Of a stretch of DNA of 19,929 nucleotides, positions 1-6,965 are shown in pieces. Where the stretch lies: the NCBI GenBank assembly GCA_947653505.1, contig CANTHI010000007.1:1-19929 (forward strand), read 5' to 3'. The translations under genes were made by a program, and so were the position numbers. The notes under the pieces are model-generated. The model saw nothing but the letters and a program-made list of their open reading frames with translations, did no database searches and was not told the DNA's origin. Within the stretch, counting starts at the first letter, position 1, and every line of letters starts with the position of its first letter. This DNA comes from an uncultured Eubacterium sp. GTDB taxonomy: Bacteria > Bacillota_A > Clostridia > Lachnospirales > Lachnospiraceae.

Positions 1-42
1 TACTAAAAAAAGTGTCTACACACAATAATAAGGAGCGGAAAT

Positions 43-117
43 ATGGAGATTAAAAGACATAGAACCCCCGTCTCCTGCATACATTGTAATAACAATGATT
101 GCAGGGGTTTCTTTTGA
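43..117 (+). CDS. possible 24-aa Cys-containing small ORF overlapping spoIIID
   Basis: An ATG at 43 follows a textbook ribosome binding site (AAGGAG, 30-35, 7-base spacer) and opens 24 codons ending in TGA at 115-117. That stop overlaps the TTG start of spoIIID (TTGA), an arrangement that often means translational coupling. The peptide is basic at its start (MEIKRHR) and carries three cysteines in a CIHCNNNDC pattern that could bind metal. It could be a leader peptide or a true small protein. Against it, a likely sigma-E promoter for spoIIID lies inside it (57-85), so the sigma-E transcript would not contain its start. I know of no family for it. Confidence 0.35.
   Translation: MEIKRHRTPVSCIHCNNNDCRGFF
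57..85 (+). promoter_or_regulatory. predicted sigma-E promoter of spoIIID
   Basis: The -10 element CATACATT (78-85) fits the sporulation sigma-E consensus CATACAnT exactly. ACATAGA (57-63) is a partial match to the -35 consensus KMATATT with a 14-base spacer. Transcription would begin near 92, just ahead of the AGGGG ribosome binding site (103-107) and TTG start (114). The spoIIID gene of Bacillus subtilis is known to be transcribed by sigma-E, which supports the call. Confidence 0.55.
74..105 (+). promoter_or_regulatory. imperfect stem-loop ending in the spoIIID ribosome binding site
   Basis: CCTGCA (74-79) pairs with TGCAGG (100-105), and CATTGT (82-87) pairs with ACAATG (92-97) around an AATA loop, with a 2x2 internal mismatch. 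The right arm includes part of the AGGGG ribosome binding site of spoIIID. In a transcript starting upstream of 74 this would mask the site. A transcript from the predicted sigma-E promoter would lack the left arm and leave it free. Confidence 0.4.
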
Positions 118-371
118 AAAATTATATTGAAGAACGAGCGGTTGAAATCGCAAACTATATTATACAATACAATGCCACTGTGCGTCAGGCAGCGAAAAAA
201 TACGGCATCAGCAAATCCACCGTACATAAAGATTGCACCGAACGATTAACACAGGTGAATCCGTCTTTAGCCGCTGAGGTCAGAAAAGTTCTGGATGTCA
301 ACAAATCAGAACGGCATATCCGCGGCGGACTTGCTACAAAAGAAAAATATCTTCATCAGCATTATATATAA
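114..371 (+). CDS. spoIIID: stage III sporulation regulator SpoIIID
   Basis: This small DNA-binding regulator acts in the mother cell during sporulation, activating or repressing sigma-E and sigma-K genes. The 85-residue product has the family pattern throughout: an N-terminal YIEERAVEIANYI helix, the helix-turn-helix AAKKYGISKSTVHKDCTERL, and the C-terminal basic stretch SERHIRGGLATKEKY, closely matching Bacillus SpoIIID (93 residues). I start at TTG 114 because AGGGG (103-107) sits 6 bases ahead and because the product then begins in line with the family. A longer frame from TTG 99 would only add five residues and has no ribosome binding site. It has its own likely sigma-E promoter and no clear terminator behind it. 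Confidence 0.93.
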   Translation: MKNYIEERAVEIANYIIQYNATVRQAAKKYGISKSTVHKDCTERLTQVNPSLAAEVRKVLDVNKSERHIRGGLATKEKYLHQHYI

Positions 372-381
372 AGAATAACAG

Positions 382-410
382 ATGACGAATGAAAAAAATG
401 ATGTTATAAT
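382..410 (+). promoter_or_regulatory. predicted vegetative promoter (extended -10)
   Basis: TATAAT (405-410) is a perfect -10 and is preceded by TG one base upstream (TGT-TATAAT), an extended -10. ATGACG (382-387) is a 4/6 match to the -35 with a 17-base spacer. It would drive the membrane protein gene starting at 528, with a leader of about 110 bases. Confidence 0.55.
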
Positions 411-441
411 AAACGGTATCAGAATAATAAATGAACAGACA

Positions 442-490
442 GACCCGGCCACAAAAGATTTCGCTGCGGTAAAACAGGCGGACCCGGCCA
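442..490 (+). repeat. 10-bp direct repeat in the leader of the membrane protein gene
   Basis: GACCCGGCCA occurs at 442-451 and again at 481-490 between the predicted promoter and the start codon. It could be a binding site pair or chance; nothing else was recognised in this 160-base gap. Confidence 0.4.
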
Positions 491-527
491 TCGGAAACTT
501 ATAAGCTGTTACGTAAGAGGATGATTT

Positions 528-1568
528 ATGATGGATGTAAACAAAAAAGAAGAAGAGAGCATTTCGATCAATAACCTGGAATATCTTCCAGTGACAAAAG
601 GTGTCAGAGAAAGCATGCGGGTACAAAAGACCGAATACATCCGCCAGCAGATGCGCAGGCGGCAGGAAAACGAAGACGCGCTTATGGCACAGCTGCTGGA
701 AGAACAGCGGATTATAGACAGACTGCAGAGAAAAATAAATGAAAATCTGGAGCAGACAGAAGCATCCAGTAAATATAACAAAGAATTTAAGGAAAGCATG
801 AATGCACAGATTTATGCCCTGCACGGGATCTCTGAGGATAAACTGGAGGGCATGAGGGAGTATAAGAATGCTTATTATCAGGGCAGCGCATTTTCGCTGT
901 TTCTGCTGTCTGCGGCAATGATTCTGCTATGCGGGATACTGCATGGCTTTCAGTCGGAAATCTGTGTATTTATGCTTGCATATACCGGCATCGAAGGCGC
1001 GCTGCTGGCGCAGGAAAAAAAGCGTTTCAAAATTGTGGACTGGCTGTGTAAGCTTTTGTATCTGATGATGTTTCCGGTTATGATGGTAATGTTTGTATGC
1101 TTTGAGCTGGGATACCCGGAATATGAACAGTTCCTGCCCTATGCGACCCTTTTTGGCACAGGCATACTTGTATTTGCAGTCATTTCTTATTTTCTCTATA
1201 GTCCATACCGGAATGTAAAGAAAAAAGTACGGGACGCCAGAAATCATATCGGTGATATCGAAAAAATCGCAAAACGGGAAGTTCGCAAAAACGAGAAAAC
1301 CCGTTTTAAACAGGAAAAGAAAGAGCAAAAACAGCTGCAAAAAGAAGACCGCAGACAGGAGCGCAGAATCCGTCAGGAAAACCAGAAACGGCCTATAAAA
1401 AAATGGCTGGGCAGTTTCTCTGCATACAAAGACAAAACACTGAGCGGACTCCGGTCCGGGCAGGAACAGCAGCCGGAAGAAGCCGGCTTCAGGGAAGAGG
1501 ACGCGGGAGTGGACGCTGAAATTACGGTTGAGACCAGTCCTCTGGATAATCCCGACAATAAAACCTGA
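528..1568 (+). CDS. unrecognised coiled-coil membrane protein, four predicted helices
   Basis: I do not recognise the family. The 346-residue product has three zones. Residues 30-115 are highly charged with heptad-like spacing and probably form a coiled coil. About 121-140, 143-161, 174-193 and 203-225 are hydrophobic and read as four membrane helices. Residues 229-293 are extremely rich in Lys, Arg, Glu and Gln, followed by an acidic tail. Both ends would face the cytoplasm if there are four helices. AAGAGG (515-520) precedes ATG 528 by 7 bases; ATG 531 is an alternative with 10. It sits alone between spoIIID and a broken Uma2 gene under its own likely promoter. A structural or envelope-associated role is possible, but no motif shows an enzyme. 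Confidence 0.8.
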   Translation: MMDVNKKEEESISINNLEYLPVTKGVRESMRVQKTEYIRQQMRRRQENEDALMAQLLEEQRIIDRLQRKINENLEQTEASSKYNKEFKESMNAQIYALHGISEDKLEGMREYKNAYYQGSAFSLFLLSAAMILLCGILHGFQSEICVFMLAYTGIEGALLAQEKKRFKIVDWLCKLLYLMMFPVMMVMFVCFELGYPEYEQFLPYATLFGTGILVFAVISYFLYSPYRNVKKKVRDARNHIGDIEKIAKREVRKNEKTRFKQEKKEQKQLQKEDRRQERRIRQENQKRPIKKWLGSFSAYKDKTLSGLRSGQEQQPEEAGFREEDAGVDAEITVETSPLDNPDNKT

Positions 1569-1593
1569 ATCATTCAGGAAAGGAAGTGTTATT

Positions 1594-2131
1594 ATGCCAG
1601 CATTAACACAGGAAGTTCTATACGATTGATGATATTTATACTCTGCCGGATGGAAAACGCGCCGAACTGATCGACGGGCAGCTATATAGGATGGCGCCAC
1701 CCAGCCGGAAACATCAGGATATATTATCATTTCTTCATCTGGCAATCGGAAACCATATTGCCAAAAACAACGGTGAATGCCGAATCTATCCAGCCCCATT
1801 CGCTGTATTTCTGTTCGCTAACGATTCAAAATACCTGGAACCAGATATCTCTGTAATCTGCGACAAAAGCAAACTAACTGACTATGGGTGTAATGGCGTA
1901 CCGGATTGGAATGTAGAAATCGTTTCCCCAGGCAGCAGGGACATGGACTATAATACAAAACTTTCTTTGTACCGGAAAGCTGGCGTCCGTGAATACTGGA
2001 TCGTTGATCCAATAAAACAGGCTATCCTTGTGTATGACATGGAACAGGCCGCTGCGCCTGCTATTTACTCTTTTTCCGATACAGTCAGAGTAAATATTTA
2101 TGATTATCCGCTGGTGCCCTGTAAAGTCTAA
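1594..2131 (+). pseudogene. Uma2-family putative endonuclease, frameshifted near the start
   Basis: Uma2 proteins are putative PD-(D/E)xK nucleases of unknown biological role. ATG 1594, after AGGAAAGGAAG, gives MPALTQEVLYD and then stops at 1627-1629. In the next frame, from about 1613, the normal family sequence continues (KFYTIDDIYTLPDGKRAELIDG, shown here only as a motif for the N-terminal strand and AELIDG) straight into an open frame to 2131. That frame keeps EPDISVICD, the VEIVSPGS strand with the catalytic Glu, and AGVREYWIVDP. Restoring two bases near 1612-1615 (GAAG for GAAAAG), or removing one, gives a full-length protein of about 179 residues. Translation from the internal ATG 1691 would lack the first strand and the ELIDG motif, so it is probably inactive. 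A sequencing error or programmed slip is possible. Confidence 0.75.
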
Positions 2132-2165
2132 AACTGTCACAAAAACATCAATCACTGCACTCATA

Positions 2166-2570
2166 TTAAACACGAATAACAAATGATTCGTTATAATATA
2201 AAATCAAAGCATCATGTGTCATAAACTTCATCCCTTCTGATTTGGCCTGTGCAGGCAAAATCCTATCAAAAGGGTCTTTATGCGGTGGAGCATCCTTTGG
2301 ACGTACCAGGGTTTCTAACTCAGCCGCATGTTTATTAAATATTGGCAACGAAACAAAACCATTCTCTTCGCACCCTTTTTCGAGATGTTTCCCACTGTAT
2401 AAAAATGTTTCCGGATGAACCATATGTTTAATTGTAATCTCCCACACGGAAGCGACACTGTAATAAATTTCATTGTTCTCATCAAGTATCATTGCCTTTG
2501 CTGCGTCCGACAATTCATCCGAATCCAATACTGACCATATTGCAATATGTGTATCAAGCAAAATCTTCAT
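2166..2570 (-). CDS. PIN-domain toxin, VapC-like
   Basis: This 134-residue protein is a complete PIN domain, a metal-dependent RNase fold. The acidic residues expected at the active site are visible: D6 in LLDTH, E44 in SVWEI, D99 and D102 in HKDPFDR, and D120 in MTHD. Known members of this toxin family cleave tRNA or rRNA and are held inactive by a partner encoded just upstream. Here the start ATG (2568-2570) overlaps the stop of the preceding ORF (ATGA), so the two are translationally coupled. One local oddity is Pro in DRILPAQA where a hydrophobic residue is usual. The target RNA cannot be read from sequence. Confidence 0.88.
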   Translation of the reverse strand: MKILLDTHIAIWSVLDSDELSDAAKAMILDENNEIYYSVASVWEITIKHMVHPETFLYSGKHLEKGCEENGFVSLPIFNKHAAELETLVRPKDAPPHKDPFDRILPAQAKSEGMKFMTHDALILYYNESFVIRV

Positions 2571-2824
2571 CAGTCATCCACCTCGAACAATCTGGCAATT
2601 TCGTCATTACACTCGTCTATATCGTGACCGTCCGCAATAAACTTCTGCCCTTTCATGCTTCCAAGCTTACGTCTTTTCTCCTGTGTTGCAATGTTATAAT
2701 TTATACTCATACTCCTTGATTCCGATGGCAGCACAAATCGCTGTATCATTTCAAGAATAAACCTCAGACTGTCATCCGAAAGCCCATCCAGAGATTGTGT
2801 GATCTGATTTTGTAATGTTGACAT
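2570..2824 (-). CDS. putative antitoxin partner of the PIN toxin
   Basis: The 84-residue product begins with an amphipathic helical zone (LDGLSDDSLRFILEMIQRF) and ends with an acidic tail (DIDECNDEIARLF), a typical layout for a toxin-wrapping C-terminus. I start at ATG 2824 because AAGGTGGTG lies about 9 bases ahead; a GTG at 2836 would add four residues but would sit inside that ribosome binding site. The gene overlaps the toxin start by ATGA. I see no clear DNA-binding motif at the N-terminus, so the exact antitoxin family is uncertain; the assignment rests mainly on position and size. Two palindromes upstream could be autoregulatory operators. Confidence 0.75.
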   Translation of the reverse strand: MSTLQNQITQSLDGLSDDSLRFILEMIQRFVLPSESRSMSINYNIATQEKRRKLGSMKGQKFIADGHDIDECNDEIARLFEVDD

Positions 2825-2850
2825 AACAGGCACCACCTTCCTTAATTATC

Positions 2851-2878
2851 GTATGATACATTTTCTTTCAATATATTG
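2851..2878 (-). promoter_or_regulatory. palindromes upstream of the antitoxin gene, candidate operators
   Basis: GTATGATAC (2851-2859, symmetric around one base) and CAATATATTG (2869-2878, perfect) lie 27 and 45 bases upstream of the antitoxin start. Toxin-antitoxin operons are usually repressed by their own complex at such palindromes, so these are candidate sites. No promoter with good spacing was convincing on the minus strand here. Confidence 0.4.
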
Positions 2879-2942
2879 TACCAGAAAGTCCGGTCATTTA
2901 CACTATTTTTTTCTGCCGAAAACTGCTACATCACTTTTTCTC

Positions 2943-2983
2943 CGATAGCGCCTTTTAAAAATCAGTTACGTAACCCGCTATCG
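2943..2983. repeat. nested inverted repeats at the 3' end of the CmpB-like gene
   Basis: CGATAGCG (2943-2950) and CGCTATCG (2976-2983) form a perfect 8-bp inverted repeat with a 25-base interior. That interior contains a second perfect palindrome, GTTACGTAAC (2965-2974). The right arm covers the stop codon of the minus-strand membrane protein gene (2978-2980). There is no T-run in the expected place on either strand for a standard terminator, although TTTTT occurs a few bases downstream on the plus strand. Confidence 0.5.
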
Positions 2984-3796
2984 CCTAATTTTTGCCTGGC
3001 ACTCCCGAAAAAAAAACACAACCATAGAAAACGTAATATATTCCCCCTCATTTGGATGCATCAGTGAAAAAATAACATCTGTCACAAAAATCAGATCACA
3101 CAGACCGATCATCAGAATCTGCACAGAAAAGCGCAGTCTTTCCCATGTACGGATGAGAAACGGACCGGCCCATTTCATCCATAAGACTCCAACTATTCCG
3201 AATCCAAGTGCAGAAAACAGGCAGATATATCCGCCAAGATTCAGCGGATATCCACGATAGTCCCAGTACCTGCGGTGAAATCCATGCATCAGCAGCCATC
3301 CGGTGGCAAGTTCTGTCAGACAGCCTCCGCACATACTGATCAGGAATACGCGGATATCCGCAAGGATCCTCCTGCCCTTCTTTGCCGGCACCCTCTCTTT
3401 TTGCGGCTGTAAGGACACACTGGTAAATCGCGGGATTCTGCGGCGGAGCCCAGCCTGCCTGATGAGGTGCCGCAGGCGGGCATACAGGCTGCCGGAATAA
3501 AATTCCCGCGGATAGTCAGCGCTCTTAAGACGTGCGTACGTGATCATGACCGTGATTTTTTTGTGGTAAAACAGTATGGAAAGCAGTACGGCTCCCATAC
3601 CATATACCGGAAGATACGGACCGTATAAAAATCCGCGGTTGACAAACCGCTGGTCTTTTACAAGAAAAACCAGCGTCTCCCACAGCCATCCGCCAATGGC
3701 AACGGTAAGTCCGATAAAGTTGTATAATAACACGGATGCGGTTCTTTGCTTTTTCTTCATAAAACCAGTATGTCTGTACTTTCGGAAACTATGCAT
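2978..3796 (-). CDS. putative ABC-transporter type IV (CmpB-like) membrane protein
   Basis: The 272-residue product matches the CmpB-type family, in which WLWETL, FVNRGFLYGPYLPVYGMGAV and GGYICLFSALGFGIVGVLW are recognisable conserved zones. About six hydrophobic helices are visible, with a basic loop near the middle. The family is annotated as a putative ABC permease, but no transported substrate is established and no ATPase gene lies beside it here. I chose ATG 3796 because CAGGAA lies just upstream. The frame stays open to TTG 3892 without a ribosome binding site, and ATG 3760 also lacks one, so the start is not certain. It is divergent from the nucleoside operon. Confidence 0.75.
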   Translation of the reverse strand: MHSFRKYRHTGFMKKKQRTASVLLYNFIGLTVAIGGWLWETLVFLVKDQRFVNRGFLYGPYLPVYGMGAVLLSILFYHKKITVMITYARLKSADYPREFYSGSLYARLRHLIRQAGLRRRIPRFTSVSLQPQKERVPAKKGRRILADIRVFLISMCGGCLTELATGWLLMHGFHRRYWDYRGYPLNLGGYICLFSALGFGIVGVLWMKWAGPFLIRTWERLRFSVQILMIGLCDLIFVTDVIFSLMHPNEGEYITFSMVVFFFRECQAKIRR

Positions 3797-3940
3797 GGGA
3801 TTCCTGACCTGAAAAAGGACATAAATCTCTTTGCCTGGATTGGTCTTGGTAAATATAGCTAAAAAAGCCAATGTATTTCTGTATATATTCAACGAAATTT
3901 AAATAAATTGCAAAAAAGGGACACGAGTCCTATCTGGATT

Positions 3941-3970
3941 TTGGGACATATGTCATGATAGGCGTATGAG
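3941..3970 (+). promoter_or_regulatory. possible promoter with central palindrome, nucleoside operon
   Basis: TTGGGA (3941-3946) and TATGAG (3965-3970), 18 bases apart, are each 4/6 matches to the vegetative consensus. The perfect palindrome GACATATGTC (3945-3954) overlaps the -35 and spacer, a common place for a repressor site. CCTATC (3929-3934) and GATAGG (3957-3962) add a wider inverted repeat. A second weak candidate is TTGCAA (3908-3913) with TATCTG 17 bases on. Confidence 0.3.
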
Positions 3971-4000
3971 ACAGTGCGGAGCCAGTCTCCGTCTGCTGGC
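3968..4000 (+). promoter_or_regulatory. structured 5' leader with competing hairpins, nucleoside operon
   Basis: Three pairings compete in this stretch: GAGAC (3968-3972) with GTCTC (3985-3989), CGGAG (3977-3981) with CTCCG (3987-3991), and GCCAG (3981-3985) with CTGGC (3996-4000). They cannot all form together. The leader ends 12 bases before the ribosome binding site GGGAGG (4013-4018). I could not match it to a known riboswitch class, and the purine riboswitch core is absent. Confidence 0.35.
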
Positions 4001-4028
4001 TTAATAATTCAAGGGAGGATATTGATTG

Positions 4029-5321
4029 ATGAAAAAGAAAATTTTGGCAGTACTGCTTGCAGGAATGATGGCATTTTCTATGGCTGCATGCGGCTCCGGC
4101 GGGGATAATGCAGATAATAACAAGGCCTCTTCGGAGGAAGGCAGCACCGACGGCGGAGACGCTGGCGACAGCAAAGCGGATGGCGGGGAAGCGTCAGACG
4201 ATGGCAGCGGCGCGGAAGAAGGCGGCGATCAGACACCTGCATCGGACATGAATATCGCCATGATTACAGACTCCGGTGATATTACAGACCAGAGCTTTAA
4301 TCAGACTACTTATGAGACAAGCAAGGCATGGGCAGAGAAAAACAACATTCCGTTCACTTATTACAAACCGGACAGTGATTCGGATGAGGCCAGAAACGCC
4401 AGTGTGGATCAGGCAGTTGCCGGCGGTGCCAATGTACTGATGATGCCAGGATATATGTTTGCGGCTTCTGTTGTCGCAAAGGCTGAGATGTATCCGGACG
4501 TAAAATTTATCGCTCTGGACGTAGGAGCCGGTGATCTTCTGGAAAAGGGTGTCGGCGAAGGCTATGATTATAATCCGGACAATTATGATGTAAAAGAATA
4601 CTATCATTCCGATAACGTATACTGCTGTACTTATCAGGAAGAGCTGTCTGGTTATATGGCAGGATATGCGGCTGTTAAGCTGGGCTATAAGCATCTGGGA
4701 TTTTTAGGCGGAATGTCCGTTCCGGCAGTTACCCGTTTTGGTTATGGCTATCTGCAGGGCGCGGATGCGGCTGCAAAAGAGCTCGGGATCGAAAAAGAAG
4801 TTGAAGCGGAATATGTATGCGGCGGACAGTTCTATGGGGACGCTGATATTACGGCGGCAATGGATACCTGGTATGGTACCAAGGGCGTAGAAGTCGTATT
4901 TGCATGTGGCGGCGGTATTTTTACCTCTGCGGTAGAGGCTGCGGTTAAGACAGACGGCAAAGTCATCGGTGTGGATTCTGACCAGTCTCCGATTATCGAC
5001 GCATCAAAAGAAGGGCTGACCGTTACCTCGGCAATGAAGGGACTCGCAACAACGGTAGATACTGTTCTTACCGACATTCAGGCTGGAAACTGGAGCAATT
5101 ACGCAGGCAAGATCGACAATCTTGGTCTGGTTTCTGAAAATCCTGAAGAAAACTTTGTACAGCTTCCGCTCAGCACGACACAGTGGGGCGAAGGATTCAG
5201 CGAAGATGATTACCGTGCACTTGTAAAAGCAATGTTTAACGGGGACGTAACCGTATCAAACGATATTACTGCACTGCCAGAACTGTCGATCAAAGTAAAC
5301 GACTACGGCAGCATTAAATAA
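4029..5321 (+). CDS. BMP-family nucleoside-binding lipoprotein
   Basis: This is the extracellular receptor of a nucleoside ABC importer. The 430-residue precursor has a lipoprotein signal ending MAAC with the acylated Cys at 21, then a Gly/Ser/Asp/Glu-rich linker to about residue 70, then the BMP fold: MITDSGDITDQSFNQ near its start, GGMSVPAVTRFGYGYLQG in the middle and IGVDSDQSP near the hinge. BMP proteins such as PnrA bind purine and pyrimidine nucleosides, and the catabolic genes downstream agree. ATG 4029 has GGGAGG (4013-4018) upstream; the preceding TTG 4026 is in frame but less likely. A terminator follows at 5351, so this gene is probably made in excess over the membrane components. 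Confidence 0.93.
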   Translation: MKKKILAVLLAGMMAFSMAACGSGGDNADNNKASSEEGSTDGGDAGDSKADGGEASDDGSGAEEGGDQTPASDMNIAMITDSGDITDQSFNQTTYETSKAWAEKNNIPFTYYKPDSDSDEARNASVDQAVAGGANVLMMPGYMFAASVVAKAEMYPDVKFIALDVGAGDLLEKGVGEGYDYNPDNYDVKEYYHSDNVYCCTYQEELSGYMAGYAAVKLGYKHLGFLGGMSVPAVTRFGYGYLQGADAAAKELGIEKEVEAEYVCGGQFYGDADITAAMDTWYGTKGVEVVFACGGGIFTSAVEAAVKTDGKVIGVDSDQSPIIDASKEGLTVTSAMKGLATTVDTVLTDIQAGNWSNYAGKIDNLGLVSENPEENFVQLPLSTTQWGEGFSEDDYRALVKAMFNGDVTVSNDITALPELSIKVNDYGSIK

Positions 5322-5350
5322 ACAGCATATACAAGGTTACAATGGCAGAG

Positions 5351-5376
5351 GGAGCGGGGCTTACCTGCTCCTTTTT
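5351..5376 (+). terminator. intrinsic terminator or attenuator after the binding-protein gene
   Basis: GGAGCGGG (5351-5358) pairs with CCTGCTCC (5364-5371), eight pairs with one G-U, around GCTTA, followed at once by TTTTT. It lies 30 bases after the lipoprotein stop and ahead of the ABC ATPase gene. Partial read-through would lower transporter and enzyme expression relative to the binding protein, a common layout in ABC operons. Confidence 0.8.
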
Positions 5377-5429
5377 GATATCATTCCTTATCATACTGCC
5401 GCAAAAAACGAGAGGAGGGGAAGGAAAGG

Positions 5430-6965
5430 ATGGCTGAGTATGCAATTGAAATGCTGAATATCACCAAAAGATTTCCGGGGATTATTGCAAACGACAACAT
5501 CACGTTACAATTAAAAAAGGGGGAGATTCATGCACTGCTCGGGGAAAACGGCGCAGGAAAATCTACCCTGATGAGCGTGCTGTTCGGCCTGTATCAGCCG
5601 GAAGAAGGTGAGATTCACAAGGATGGAAAAAAAGTCACCATTCAGAATCCAAACGACGCGAACGAGCTTGGAATCGGCATGGTACACCAGCATTTTAAGC
5701 TCGTGGAATGTTTCAGCGTTCTGGACAACATCATTCTTGGGGTGGAAACGACAAAAGGGGGATTGCTGCAAAAAGACGAAGCGCGCAAAAAAGTAGTCGC
5801 ACTTTCAGAAAAATACGGGCTTGCCGTCGATCCGGACGCCCTGATCGAGGATATTACGGTCGGTATGCAGCAGCGGACAGAGATTTTAAAGATGCTCTAC
5901 CGCGATAATGAAATCCTCATATTTGACGAGCCGACTGCCGTGCTCACACCGCAGGAAATCCAGGAGCTTCTGACGATTATGAAAAATCTGGCTGCGGAAG
6001 GCAAGAGCATTTTGTTTATTACCCATAAGCTGGCGGAAATTATGCAGGCGGCAGATACATGCAGCGTGATCCGCAAGGGAAAATATGTCGGCACTGTACA
6101 GGTAAAAGATACGACGCCGGAAAAACTTTCTGCCATGATGGTCGGACGCAACGTCAGCTTTGTCGTCGAGAAAAAGCCTGCCGTGCCAAAGGAAGTCGTG
6201 CTGGATATCCGTGGAATGACTGTCGCGTCAAAGCATCATAAAAAAAATGCTGTAAACAATGTATCCCTGCAGGTGCACCGCGGAGAAATCGTCTGTATCG
6301 CGGGAATCGACGGCAACGGACAGACCGAATTTGTCTATGGACTTACGGGGCTGGAGCCGTTACAGGGCGGTATGATAAAAATGAACGGCAGGGACATTAC
6401 CCATATGCCGATCCGGGAACGGCTGACTTCCGGTATGAGCCATATTCCGGAGGACAGACATAAGCACGGGCTTGTACTGGACTATTCCCTGGAAGATAAT
6501 ATCGTACTGCAGAGGTATTTTGAGCCGCAGTTTACAAGTAAAGCCGGCTTTTTAAAGCGAAAGGAAATCCGTAAATATGCGAACCGTCTGATCGGGCAAT
6601 ATGACGTCCGTTCCGGGCAGGGGCCGGTTACAAAGGCCAGAGCCATGTCTGGCGGCAACCAGCAGAAAGCGATCGTAGCCAGAGAAATTGACAAAAATCC
6701 GGAGCTGCTCGTCGCGGTACAGCCAACGCGCGGACTGGACGTTGGCGCGATCGAATATATCCACAAGCAGCTCGTCGCGCAGAGAGACGCTGGAAAAGGC
6801 GTGCTGCTCGTCAGTCTGGAGCTGGACGAGGTCATGAATGTGTCCGACCGGATTCTTGTCATGTACGAAGGGGAAATTGTCGGAGAATTTGACCCGAAAA
6901 AAGTAACTGTAGAAGAACTGGGCCTTTACATGGCAGGCTCCAGAAGAAAGGGGGTAAGCAGATGA
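5430..6965 (+). CDS. nucleoside ABC transporter ATPase, double domain
   Basis: This 511-residue ATPase powers the importer and contains two ABC domains in one chain. Domain 1 is complete: Walker A GENGAGKST (38-46), Q-loop Gln 87, signature TVGMQQR (143-149), Walker B ILIFDEP (162-168) and switch His 199. Domain 2 has a degenerate Walker A (GIDGNGQTE, 292-300, no Lys), a good signature MSGGNQQK (406-413), and QPTRGLD (431-437) replacing the usual Walker B acid pair. This asymmetry is normal for the nucleoside/ribose subfamily. AGGAGGGG and AAGGAAAGG lie just ahead of ATG 5430. Its last codons overlap the next gene by ATGA (6962-6965). Confidence 0.95.
   Translation: MAEYAIEMLNITKRFPGIIANDNITLQLKKGEIHALLGENGAGKSTLMSVLFGLYQPEEGEIHKDGKKVTIQNPNDANELGIGMVHQHFKLVECFSVLDNIILGVETTKGGLLQKDEARKKVVALSEKYGLAVDPDALIEDITVGMQQRTEILKMLYRDNEILIFDEPTAVLTPQEIQELLTIMKNLAAEGKSILFITHKLAEIMQAADTCSVIRKGKYVGTVQVKDTTPEKLSAMMVGRNVSFVVEKKPAVPKEVVLDIRGMTVASKHHKKNAVNNVSLQVHRGEIVCIAGIDGNGQTEFVYGLTGLEPLQGGMIKMNGRDITHMPIRERLTSGMSHIPEDRHKHGLVLDYSLEDNIVLQRYFEPQFTSKAGFLKRKEIRKYANRLIGQYDVRSGQGPVTKARAMSGGNQQKAIVAREIDKNPELLVAVQPTRGLDVGAIEYIHKQLVAQRDAGKGVLLVSLELDEVMNVSDRILVMYEGEIVGEFDPKKVTVEELGLYMAGSRRKGVSR

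Noticed and set aside
927..1799. Long minus-strand open frame opposite the membrane protein gene
   Set aside because: It is a shadow of the plus-strand coding sequence, with no recognisable domain and no ribosome binding site.
2876..3067. Small plus-strand ORF between the toxin-antitoxin pair and the CmpB-like gene
   Set aside because: It has no ribosome binding site and half of it is antisense to the CmpB-like gene; the composition is not protein-like.
3900..4028. Purine riboswitch upstream of the nucleoside-binding protein gene
   Set aside because: The conserved purine riboswitch core and its two kissing loops are not present, although the gene context made it worth looking.
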